Source of the DNA: an uncultured Chromatiaceae bacterium
GTDB taxonomy: Bacteria > Pseudomonadota > Gammaproteobacteria > Enterobacterales > Alteromonadaceae
NCBI GenBank assembly: GCA_946482615.1
Contig: CAMLSF010000038.1
Span: 1-25,767 of the forward strand
DNA length: 25,767 nucleotides
Direction of reading: 5' to 3'
Under the pieces are notes generated by a model that saw only the letters and a program-made list of their open reading frames with translations, was not told the DNA's origin and did no database searches. Position 1 is the stretch's first letter, and every line of letters starts with the position of its first letter. The translations under genes were made by a program, and so were the position numbers. This document shows, one piece after another, positions 13,933-20,460 of this stretch.

Positions 13933-15145
13933 ACGACAAGAGGCTCTTCTGCTGTTTTTGCTGCATCAGGCTCAGCGCCTGAGCCAGGTCAGCAATAATA
14001 TCTTCGACATGCTCAAGCCCAACAGAAATACGGATCAAACCATCGCTGATACCTGCCATTCGGCGCTCTTCTGCGCTGTAGGGGCTGTGAGTCATAGAGG
14101 CCGGATGCTGGATAAGCGACTCGGCGTCTCCCAGGCTGACCGCCAGACTGAACAACTTACATTGATTAATAAAATAGCGGCCATCGTCCAGACTGCCTTT
14201 GAGCTCAAAGGCCAGCACACCGCCTGCTGCTTTCATTTGTTTGCCAATATATTGATAGCCAGGATGTGATCTTAACCCCGGGTAATAGACCTGGCCTACC
14301 GCCGGATGAGCTTCGAGAAATTCCGCTACTTTTTGCGCATTCTGGCAATGCCGCTCCATCCGCACGGACAAGGTTTTTAAGCCGCGGATAATCAGCCAGG
14401 CATCATGCGGGCTGATGGTGGCCCCCATGTCTTTTAAGGTCGTCAGTTTAATCTGAGTGATCCGCTCAGTGCTGCCGACAATAATACCAGCCACCACATC
14501 ACCATGACCGTTCAGGTACTTGGTTGCACTGTGCAACACAAGATCTATGCCATAGTCAGCTGGTTTTTGTAATAAAGGCGTCAGGAAGGTGTTGTCGATC
14601 ACCGAAATCAGCTGGTGCTGTTTGGCAAAGCGGCCAATAAATTCTAAGTCCAGCACAGTCAAAGTTGGATTAATGGGGGTTTCGGCAAAAATCATTTTGG
14701 TGTTGGCTTTAAGCGCTTGTTTGATGGCGTTGTGATCGGTCATATCGACAAAACTGACCTCTATGCCATAACGGGCAAACTGATGATTAAACAGTGCAAA
14801 ACTACAGCCATAAATGGCTTTGCTGGCGATCAGATGATCCCCTTGTTGTAAAAAGGCCATAGTGGCAGCAGCAACAGCGCCCATGCCAGTGGCTGTTGCA
14901 GCGGCATCTTCCATGCCCTCCAAAGCTGCAACTTTTAGCTCCAGCTCTCTTGTGGTTGGATTGCCTAACCTGGTGTAGATATAACCAGGCTCTTCACCGG
15001 CAAAACGCGCTGCGCCTTGTTCGGCGCTGTCAAAAACAAAAGTAGAGGTCTGGTACAAAGGCGTGGCTAAAGCGCCATGTGGATTTAAACCGGTTTTTCC
15101 TGCATGGATACATACCGTATCAGGATGACTGTACTGCTTACTCAT
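13928..15145 (-). CDS. megL: Methionine gamma-lyase (PLP enzyme)
   Basis: Cys/Met-metabolism PLP enzyme of 405 residues. It most likely splits methionine to methanethiol, ammonia and 2-oxobutyrate. PLP lysine K209 is in SATKYLNGHGD. Y112 and C114 in AIYGCSF and K238-D239 in LKDM match, with a constant offset of two, the methionine gamma-lyase residues Y114, C116, K240 and D241 of Pseudomonas putida. The cysteine is the usual mark separating this enzyme from cystathionine gamma-synthase (metB), the main alternative. The ATG at 15145 is chosen because AGG precedes it at seven bases. A longer frame would encode 23 extra residues from repeat copy B and is rejected. The last codon region contains a TyrR box. 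It is unrelated in pathway to phhAB. Confidence 0.88.
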   Translation of the reverse strand: MSKQYSHPDTVCIHAGKTGLNPHGALATPLYQTSTFVFDSAEQGAARFAGEEPGYIYTRLGNPTTRELELKVAALEGMEDAAATATGMGAVAAATMAFLQQGDHLIASKAIYGCSFALFNHQFARYGIEVSFVDMTDHNAIKQALKANTKMIFAETPINPTLTVLDLEFIGRFAKQHQLISVIDNTFLTPLLQKPADYGIDLVLHSATKYLNGHGDVVAGIIVGSTERITQIKLTTLKDMGATISPHDAWLIIRGLKTLSVRMERHCQNAQKVAEFLEAHPAVGQVYYPGLRSHPGYQYIGKQMKAAGGVLAFELKGSLDDGRYFINQCKLFSLAVSLGDAESLIQHPASMTHSPYSAEERRMAGISDGLIRISVGLEHVEDIIADLAQALSLMQQKQQKSLLSL

Positions 15146-15163
15146 AAAACACCTGTTGCTGGA

Positions 15164-15286
15164 TACCCTTGGTACTTGAAGCTGCAGCGTTGTTGACCGC
15201 ACTCCTCGCCCCATTCACATAGGACAACTATGCTTATGGGGTCTCGCTCGCTTGTCGCCTAGCTGCAGCACCAATTACTTTGGGTA
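15164..15286 (-). repeat. Palindromic MITE/REP-like repeat, copy B (megL leader)
   Basis: A 123-bp element, in inverted orientation relative to copy A, bounded by TACCC and GGGTA with terminal inverted repeats matching at about 19 of 25 positions. Its central hairpin is CCCCAT (15209-15214), CATAG (15218-15222), CTATG (15228-15232), ATGGGG (15236-15241). It lies 18 bases before the megL ATG, almost touching the ribosome binding site, so any megL promoter is inside or beyond the element. No open frame of its own is credible. Confidence 0.85.
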
Positions 15287-15359
15287 TGTATTTACTTGTT
15301 ATGCGTTTTTTTACTTTATCTAAACAAAAGGTTATATCAGCGACAAGGCATATAGACAT

Positions 15360-15385
15360 CTGACGGTCTGTCGCAGCGCCGTCAG
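15360..15385. repeat. Hairpin after ycjF
   Basis: CTGACGG (15360-15366) and CCGTCAG (15379-15385) form a seven-bp stem enclosing a second small stem CTG/CAG. It lies 30 bases past the ycjF stop. No T run follows on the minus strand, so it is at most a weak terminator or a 3'-end protecting hairpin. Confidence 0.45.
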
Positions 15386-15414
15386 TTCGAGCAGAAACAA
15401 TAAGAGATGTAGCG

Positions 15415-16428
15415 TTAAGTTGACAAAGTTTCAGCCTTACCCAGTAAACGCCGTACCAAGGCTTTACTTAAATCCAGCAAACTTAATTTCTGATGTTGCG
15501 CCAGGGGTAAAGGCCTTAGCAGCTGCTGTGCAGCCAAACCTAAACGGGCCACCAGCATACCTGCAATTACCCCCTGCCCTGCACGCATCGATAATTTGCC
15601 TGTCAGTTCAGCACCTACCAGATCCGCGCCCAAATCCAGTGCCAGCTCCGAACTGCCAGCCCAAAACAAAGCCGCAAATAAATGTTTGATCAGCAACAGA
15701 CTACGTAATTGCCCCAAAGAGGCGCCATAAGTGTCCGCCATTTGGCGTAATAATGTACTGGTCCGCCACAGCACCAACAACATATCGGCCAGAGCAAAAG
15801 GACTGACTGCAACGGCCACAGCGGTATCAGCCGAGGCTTGATGGATTTGCTGACGCACTTTTGCATCGGCTTTACTCAGCACTTTAAGTTCAAATAAATC
15901 CAGCAACTCCTGATCGCTGTGTTCTGGCTGCTTTTGTGCTTTCCAGTCGGCCAGGTCCTGTTTTGCCGATTCAGGCAATACAGCGGCTATATCCAGGCAA
16001 AGCTGCTCGGCTTCACCGTATTGAATGTTGGCATGAATACGTTGGTGCGCCTGCTGCCAGTGGCGGGTTTTGGCTAAACGTCGCCATAAGCGCCATTCCC
16101 GTAGCAATAACAAGCTACCTAAGGTTAATAAAGCAGCACAACATAAAGCCTGCAGCACAGTACTGATACCTGGTGCCAGAAAAGCCTGTTGGATGATTGT
16201 CACGGCGCTGTACAACGCCACCACAACCAGCAACACCAGGCTGCTAAACCCGGCCCAGACTAATGCCGACAGGCTCTTAGGCCTGGCAGGTTCGGGTTTG
16301 GCTTCGGGCTCATACTCAAAGTCTGTCTGCTCAAAACGCTGAGCTTTGCTTACAGGCAGTTCTGACACCTTATCAGTGCCAATAAAATCGGCCGCGTTAT
16401 AGCTTTTGGCTTGTTTTAAATCTGTCAT
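15415..16428 (-). CDS. ycjF: YcjF family inner-membrane protein (DUF697)
   Basis: The 337-residue protein matches YcjF (TIGR01620/DUF697). The N-terminal about 50 residues are polar, acidic and proline-rich, followed by two transmembrane helices at roughly residues 53-78 and 86-110. A charged cytoplasmic region comes next, then a C-terminal DUF697 part with more hydrophobic helices (AVAVSPFALADMLLVLWRTS, LLLIKHLFAALFWAGSSELA, GQGVIAGMLVARLGLAA). It partners YcjX, whose gene overlaps it by four bases (ATGA). The ycjXF pair belongs to the phage-shock (Psp) regulon in several proteobacteria; the molecular function is unknown. It is the last gene of the pspABC-ycjXF run. Confidence 0.92.
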   Translation of the reverse strand: MTDLKQAKSYNAADFIGTDKVSELPVSKAQRFEQTDFEYEPEAKPEPARPKSLSALVWAGFSSLVLLVVVALYSAVTIIQQAFLAPGISTVLQALCCAALLTLGSLLLLREWRLWRRLAKTRHWQQAHQRIHANIQYGEAEQLCLDIAAVLPESAKQDLADWKAQKQPEHSDQELLDLFELKVLSKADAKVRQQIHQASADTAVAVAVSPFALADMLLVLWRTSTLLRQMADTYGASLGQLRSLLLIKHLFAALFWAGSSELALDLGADLVGAELTGKLSMRAGQGVIAGMLVARLGLAAQQLLRPLPLAQHQKLSLLDLSKALVRRLLGKAETLST

Positions 16429-17804
16429 GTCAGTTTATCTCCTAACAGGTATTCAAGCAGATGGTCCAGCCGGATATGCCCTAATACCTGTTGTTGAGGC
16501 CATGGCAAAGGCGCCAGGGATTGAAACTCAAACTGATGTTCGGTAAACAGCTGATGATCCGGCCAGTAACGTGGCACGTCGCCAGGGTAATAGGTCAGCG
16601 CCTCTCCCGTTTTTGCGCTAAAACCCCGTAAACAGGGTTGCTGTGCGCCTTTGTGTCTGACAAAACCCGCTTCACTGGCTTTAATAGCCGCTATGGCCAT
16701 CACTTCATAAGGGCAAAGCTGAAACTTCACGCTCTGCAAATGCTGCAGCAAAAGCTGCTGCAAAAGTAAAGTCAGTGCCTGATGCTGATCCGGCGTAACA
16801 TGGTCAGCTTTACTGGCCGCAAATAACACTCTGCTGATCCTGGGTTTGAAAATACTTCTCAGCCAGTGCTGCGGGCCATAATCAAAACTTTGCAAAATCA
16901 GCAGCAAACTTTGTTTTAGTTCCAAAAGCGCAGACTCGCCTGCGTTGAGAGCACCTAAAATATCAACCAGAACCACCTGACGGTCTAAACCAGAAAAGTA
17001 CTGGCGGTAAAAGGGCTCAATTACTTTGCTTTGGTAGCTGGCAAAATGTTTTTGCATCAGGTCCACCAAAGCACCACCTTGTGCTAATTGTTCTGGCAAT
17101 AAAGGCAGGAGTTGCAACAAAGGCGTGCCTGCAAATTCACCGGGCACCAATAACCGGCCTGGCTGATTTAAATAAGCACCAGCCACTTCACGGAATTGTT
17201 GCAGTAAGCTGCTGTATTCACTGCATAGCTCCTGCACAGAAAGCACTGAAACATCGTTTAAATCAACGGCCTCCAGCCGTTTTCTAAAAGTTTCTGCGGT
17301 GGCCGCTCTATGGGGTTGGGCAAAGAGTGACCAGCTTTGTTCACACCACTGCCGGTAACTTTGCTGCAGCATAGGTAAGTCCAGCAGCCACTCCCCCGGA
17401 TAATCCACCAGCACCAGTTCAGTTTCCTGATAATCCTGAAAACGGGCGCGTAAGCTGGACTCGCTCTGATAACGCAAAGCTAAGGTTAACTGACTCCAGC
17501 CTACTGTTGACGGTGGCCAGCAGGCAGGTTGTTGCTGCAGGTAACTTAAGTTTTTTTCAAAACTAAAACGGGGCAATTGCAGCGACTGATTGTCATCAAT
17601 GCGGGCACCTAACCAGCGTTGTTGCATCACGGAAAAAAAAGGTAAATGGGAAGAGTGACTTTGTGTCAGCTGATGCACTATAGCGGTCAGGAGCGCAGTT
17701 TTGCCTGCGCCACTCAGGCCTGTCACCCCCAGTCTGAGCTGACGGTGAAAGGTGCGCTTTGTCAGTTGTTCTGAATGCCAGCGCGCCTTTTTTAACCAAT
17801 CCAT
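16425..17804 (-). CDS. ycjX: YcjX family P-loop stress protein (DUF463)
   Basis: The 459-residue protein has the GTPase-like P-loop G29-LSGAG-K35-T36 and family segments such as LGARIDDN, ELVLVDYPGEWLLDLPML (the G3-like DxxG region), VVLVDILGALNAGE and LFAASKADHVTPDQH (NKxD-like G4). Together these mark the DUF463/YcjX family. It is predicted to be a nucleotide-binding cytoplasmic protein working with the membrane protein YcjF in the envelope-stress response. AGGA precedes the ATG by eight bases. It starts 57 bases after pspC on the same strand with no terminator between, so it is probably part of the PspF-controlled transcript. Confidence 0.92.
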   Translation of the reverse strand: MDWLKKARWHSEQLTKRTFHRQLRLGVTGLSGAGKTALLTAIVHQLTQSHSSHLPFFSVMQQRWLGARIDDNQSLQLPRFSFEKNLSYLQQQPACWPPSTVGWSQLTLALRYQSESSLRARFQDYQETELVLVDYPGEWLLDLPMLQQSYRQWCEQSWSLFAQPHRAATAETFRKRLEAVDLNDVSVLSVQELCSEYSSLLQQFREVAGAYLNQPGRLLVPGEFAGTPLLQLLPLLPEQLAQGGALVDLMQKHFASYQSKVIEPFYRQYFSGLDRQVVLVDILGALNAGESALLELKQSLLLILQSFDYGPQHWLRSIFKPRISRVLFAASKADHVTPDQHQALTLLLQQLLLQHLQSVKFQLCPYEVMAIAAIKASEAGFVRHKGAQQPCLRGFSAKTGEALTYYPGDVPRYWPDHQLFTEHQFEFQSLAPLPWPQQQVLGHIRLDHLLEYLLGDKLT

Positions 17805-17822
17805 GCAGTGTTCCTAGTGGGT

Positions 17823-17845
17823 GTTTGTTCGACAGTTCGACAAAC
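17823..17845. repeat. Imperfect palindrome between pspC and ycjX
   Basis: GTTTGTTCGA (17823-17832) and TCGACAAAC (17837-17845) pair with one bulged T around CAGT. No T run follows on either strand. It may act as an intercistronic hairpin in the psp transcript; no function can be assigned. Confidence 0.4.
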
Positions 17846-17861
17846 TTATTCGCTATGTCGA

Positions 17862-18272
17862 CTACAACTTGCTGATTTCTCTGTTCAGTTGAAACTTGGC
17901 AGAGGTGACATGAGTTTCCATGTCGCGTAAACGTAATTCCAGACTGTTAAACTGATTGACCAGGTGGTGCAAGGCCGATTTTGGCACTTCACCTCTTTGC
18001 CAAACCCGGGTTTTCACTTCCACAGGGCGTTCATCGTAAGAAGGTTCTGTCAGGCCTTTTTTTGCCTCATGCACGGATTTCTTTTCCAGAATAAACCAGG
18101 CAGCAACGTACAATACAGGCAATAAACCACCCAAACCTAATAACACCGAAGTGACCACAATCAACCGCACTAACCAGACTTCCCAGCCAAAGTAGTCTGC
18201 AATACCAGCACAGACCCCGGCCAGTTTGCCGTTGCGGTCATCCCGCAACAGCTCTTTGCGTATTTTAGTCAT
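17862..18272 (-). CDS. pspC: PspC, phage-shock membrane sensor/regulator
   Basis: Inner-membrane protein that with PspB releases PspA from PspF under envelope stress. The ATG at 18272 is chosen because GGAGAG precedes it directly; a longer frame adds ten residues without support. The 136-residue product begins with the PspC domain (KELLRDDRNGKLAGVCAGIADYFGWEVWLVRLI). A transmembrane segment follows at about residues 35-62 (LIVVTSVLLGLGGLLPVLYVAAWFIL), then a longer C-terminal tail with a predicted coiled coil (LVNQFNSLELRLRDMETHV). E. coli PspC is about 119 residues. The start overlaps the end of pspB by eight bases, so translation is likely coupled. No pspD follows. Confidence 0.93.
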   Translation of the reverse strand: MTKIRKELLRDDRNGKLAGVCAGIADYFGWEVWLVRLIVVTSVLLGLGGLLPVLYVAAWFILEKKSVHEAKKGLTEPSYDERPVEVKTRVWQRGEVPKSALHHLVNQFNSLELRLRDMETHVTSAKFQLNREISKL

Positions 18273-18501
18273 GTTTCTCTCTCCACTTCGGTGATTCCGC
18301 ATCTAAAATCGCTTCCAGCGTTTTGATGCGGTCCGCCATTTTTTCGGCGCGATGAGACAACTCATTCAGTTGAGCCAGTTCACTGTCACCCAAACCTTCA
18401 CCGATTTTGTTTTTGCTTCTGTAGTGCATAAAGACCCACAGTGGCGCTACAAAAATCATGAACAGGATGAACGGTATACCAATGACCTCACTAATTTCCA
18501 T
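18265..18501 (-). CDS. pspB: PspB, phage-shock membrane protein
   Basis: The 78-residue protein has one N-terminal transmembrane helix (about residues 6-25, VIGIPFILFMIFVAPLWVFM). A short basic segment (HYRSKNK) follows, then a cytoplasmic coiled coil (LAQLNELSHRAEKMADRIKTLEAILD) ending in SPKWREKHD, which is characteristic of PspB. It works with PspC to sense envelope damage and relieve PspA inhibition of PspF. AGGAG precedes the ATG by about eight bases and lies next to the hairpin that separates it from pspA. Confidence 0.95.
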   Translation of the reverse strand: MEISEVIGIPFILFMIFVAPLWVFMHYRSKNKIGEGLGDSELAQLNELSHRAEKMADRIKTLEAILDAESPKWREKHD

Positions 18502-18514
18502 CTTTAGCTCCTAC

Positions 18515-18535
18515 AACGCCTGATAATCAGGCGTT
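18515..18535 (-). repeat. Intercistronic palindrome between pspA and pspB
   Basis: AACGCCTGAT and ATCAGGCGTT are perfect inverted repeats around a single base. As RNA they give an eight-bp stem with a five-base loop. It overlaps the pspA stop codon (18527-18529) and ends just before the pspB ribosome binding site. On the minus strand no T run follows, so it is not a standard terminator; on the plus strand it is followed by ATC and six T residues. Confidence 0.65.
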
Positions 18536-19195
18536 ATCTTTTTTAGACATTTTAGCTTTTAATTCAGCCAGTTCGTTATCGATTTTGTCAGATGAGGCCA
18601 GTTCTGCAAACTCATCCTTTAAGGTTTTTTTGCCTAAATCGTAGGATTCAACCTGAGCTTCCAGCGAATCGATTTTTTGCTCATAACGCTCAAACTTGTA
18701 CATGGCATCATTTAAGCGGTTGCTGTCTAAAGTGCGTTTTACGTCTAAACGGGATGACACTGTCTTCTGACGCATCAGCATAGCTTTCTGACGGGCTTTA
18801 GCATCTGCCAGCTTATCCTGCAGCTGAGCCACTTCATCCTGTAACTTGCTGACATGTTCATCTAAATGAGTAATGTCGGCAGCCACTGCTGCAGCCTGGT
18901 CGGCCGCTTTCTGACGTTCAATCAAGGCTGCACGGGCTAAGTCTTCACGTTCTTTGCTTAAGGCCAGTTCAGCTTTCGCCTGCCAATCGGCCACTTCAGC
19001 TTCTAACTTAGCCACAACACGTTGCAGTTCTTTTTTCTCTGCAATGGTTTTGGCTGAGGTAGAACGTACTTCAACCAGCGTGTCTTCCATTTCCTGAATG
19101 ATCAGGCGGACCATTTTTTCCGGATCTTCTGCTTTATCTAATAAAGCATTGATGTTGGAGTTTACGATATCTGAGAAGCGAGAGAAGATACCCAT
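18527..19195 (-). CDS. pspA: PspA, phage-shock effector and inhibitor of PspF
   Basis: The 222-residue protein of the PspA/Vipp1/ESCRT-III family starts with the membrane-binding amphipathic helix GIFSRFSDIVNSNINALLDKAEDPEKM. It continues as long heptad-rich coiled coil to the C-terminus. Length equals E. coli PspA (222). In unstressed cells it binds PspF and keeps it inactive; under stress it oligomerises on the inner membrane and supports the proton motive force. First gene of pspABC-ycjXF. The spacing and AAGAGG before the ATG are good, and a sigma-54-type promoter candidate lies about 45-60 bases upstream. Confidence 0.97.
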   Translation of the reverse strand: MGIFSRFSDIVNSNINALLDKAEDPEKMVRLIIQEMEDTLVEVRSTSAKTIAEKKELQRVVAKLEAEVADWQAKAELALSKEREDLARAALIERQKAADQAAAVAADITHLDEHVSKLQDEVAQLQDKLADAKARQKAMLMRQKTVSSRLDVKRTLDSNRLNDAMYKFERYEQKIDSLEAQVESYDLGKKTLKDEFAELASSDKIDNELAELKAKMSKKDNA

Positions 19196-19237
19196 ACTAT
19201 TTACCTCTTAATGACTTGTTGGATTCGCTATTACCTA

Positions 19238-19253
19238 TTCAGGTTTCTTGCCA
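19238..19253 (-). promoter_or_regulatory. Candidate sigma-54 promoter of pspA
   Basis: On the minus strand TGGCAAG-N4-CTGAA resembles the sigma-54 consensus TGGCACG-N4-TTGCA, with a good -24 element and a weaker -12 in which GC is replaced by GA. Transcription would start about 30 bases before the pspA ATG. The remaining spacer to pspF (19255-19377) is very A/T-rich and should hold the PspF sites and the pspF promoter, neither of which I could define. A divergent pspF with conserved GAFTGA supports sigma-54 control. Confidence 0.45.
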
Positions 19254-19377
19254 ACTTGCCAAAATATTTTAAGTCATTGTTTTACATTAAATTTATTTAT
19301 ATCACAAAAAGACTATGCCAAGTTCATGTTATGAAATACACTACTTATTAGTTAATTTCACCACTTCGTAGATCCAA

Positions 19378-20460
19378 ATGAGCAGAAGTTTTCAGCAAGA
19401 CAACTTAATAGGCCAGTCCAACAGCTTTTTAAACGTTTTGGATCAGGTTTCTCAAATCGCTCCATTGCACAAACCTGTGCTGATCATTGGAGAAAGAGGC
19501 ACAGGTAAGGAGCTGATCGCAGCCCGTCTACATTACCTGTCCCAGCGCTGGGATCAAAATTATTTAACCTTAAACTGTGCAGCGCTGAACGAAAATCTGC
19601 TGGAAAGTGAACTCTTTGGTCACGAAGCCGGTGCATTCACCGGGGCAGCGAAACGTCATGAGGGTCGCTTTGAGCGCGCCAATGGCGGTACTTTATTTTT
19701 AGATGAGCTGGCGAACACCCCTGCTATGGTGCAGGAAAAATTACTGCGGGTCATCGAATATGGCGAATTTGAGCGGGTTGGTGGCAGCCGCTCGGTCAAA
19801 GTGGATGTGCGTTTAATATGCGCGACGAACGAAGATTTACCTTCGATGGCTGAACTGGGTGAATTTCGTGCCGACTTACTCGACCGGCTGGCCTTTGATG
19901 TGATCACTTTGCCGCCCATGCGTGAACGTCAGGAAGATATTCTGGTGCTGGCCGAACATTTTGCCGTCAATATGGCGCGGGAACTGGGCTTTGAACTTTT
20001 CAGCGGCTTTAGTGAAAAAGCCAAACGTGTCCTGCTGGATTACGATTGGCCAGGTAATGTGCGTGAGCTGAAAAACGTGGTGGAACGCAGCGTCTACCGC
20101 ACCAACAACCCTTATGTGCCGGTGCATCATATCCAGCTCGATCCTTTTGAGTCGCCATTTCGGCCCAGAACCAGGGTTCGTACTTTAGACCGCAAGCCGC
20201 AGCCAGACAAAGCAGTAGTAGCCAGCAAAGAGCAAAGCAGCGATAATCTGCAGCCTTCAGTAAAAGTGGCTTCTGCTTTTGAGTTTAATCAGGTACAGGA
20301 TTTTAAAGTCTTGTCAGAAAACTTCGAAATGGATTTGATAAAACAGGCGCTTGCAGCCTGTCAGTTTAATCAGAAGAAAACCGCTGAAGCTTTGAATCTG
20401 ACCTATCATCAGTTACGTGGTTATATGAAAAAGTACAAACTGCTGGACAGCCAACAATGA
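19378..20460 (+). CDS. pspF: PspF, sigma-54 enhancer-binding activator of psp genes
   Basis: The 360-residue AAA+ activator lacks an N-terminal receiver domain, as PspF does. It has Walker A GERGTGKE (38-45), the sigma-54 loop GAFTGA (85-90) and Walker B TLFLDE (105-110). W58 in LSQRWDQ corresponds to E. coli PspF W56, the contact for PspA inhibition. A Fis-type helix-turn-helix is at 321-356 (QALAACQFNQKKTAEALNLTYHQLRGYMKKYKL). A linker of about 60 residues, rich in R, Q, S and K (PFRPRTRVRTLDRKPQPDK), makes it longer than the roughly 325 residues of E. coli. The start has no clear Shine-Dalgarno. Divergent from pspA; its stop overlaps the sapA start (ATGA). Confidence 0.95.
   Translation: MSRSFQQDNLIGQSNSFLNVLDQVSQIAPLHKPVLIIGERGTGKELIAARLHYLSQRWDQNYLTLNCAALNENLLESELFGHEAGAFTGAAKRHEGRFERANGGTLFLDELANTPAMVQEKLLRVIEYGEFERVGGSRSVKVDVRLICATNEDLPSMAELGEFRADLLDRLAFDVITLPPMRERQEDILVLAEHFAVNMARELGFELFSGFSEKAKRVLLDYDWPGNVRELKNVVERSVYRTNNPYVPVHHIQLDPFESPFRPRTRVRTLDRKPQPDKAVVASKEQSSDNLQPSVKVASAFEFNQVQDFKVLSENFEMDLIKQALAACQFNQKKTAEALNLTYHQLRGYMKKYKLLDSQQ

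Noticed and set aside
15146..15214. A 23-residue N-terminal extension of megL
   Set aside because: It is encoded by repeat copy B, has no family similarity, and the downstream ATG at 15145 has a proper ribosome binding site.
13694..15286. Composite transposon carrying megL
   Set aside because: The flanking repeats carry no transposase, and I see no matching target duplication outside the pair; only a MITE/REP-like origin can be supported.
15360..15385. Rho-independent terminator for ycjF
   Set aside because: The stem is good but no T run follows on the minus strand; kept only as a hairpin.
19305..19330. Alternative sigma-54 site reading TGGCATAGTCT on the minus strand
   Set aside because: No GC or similar -12 element at the required spacing.
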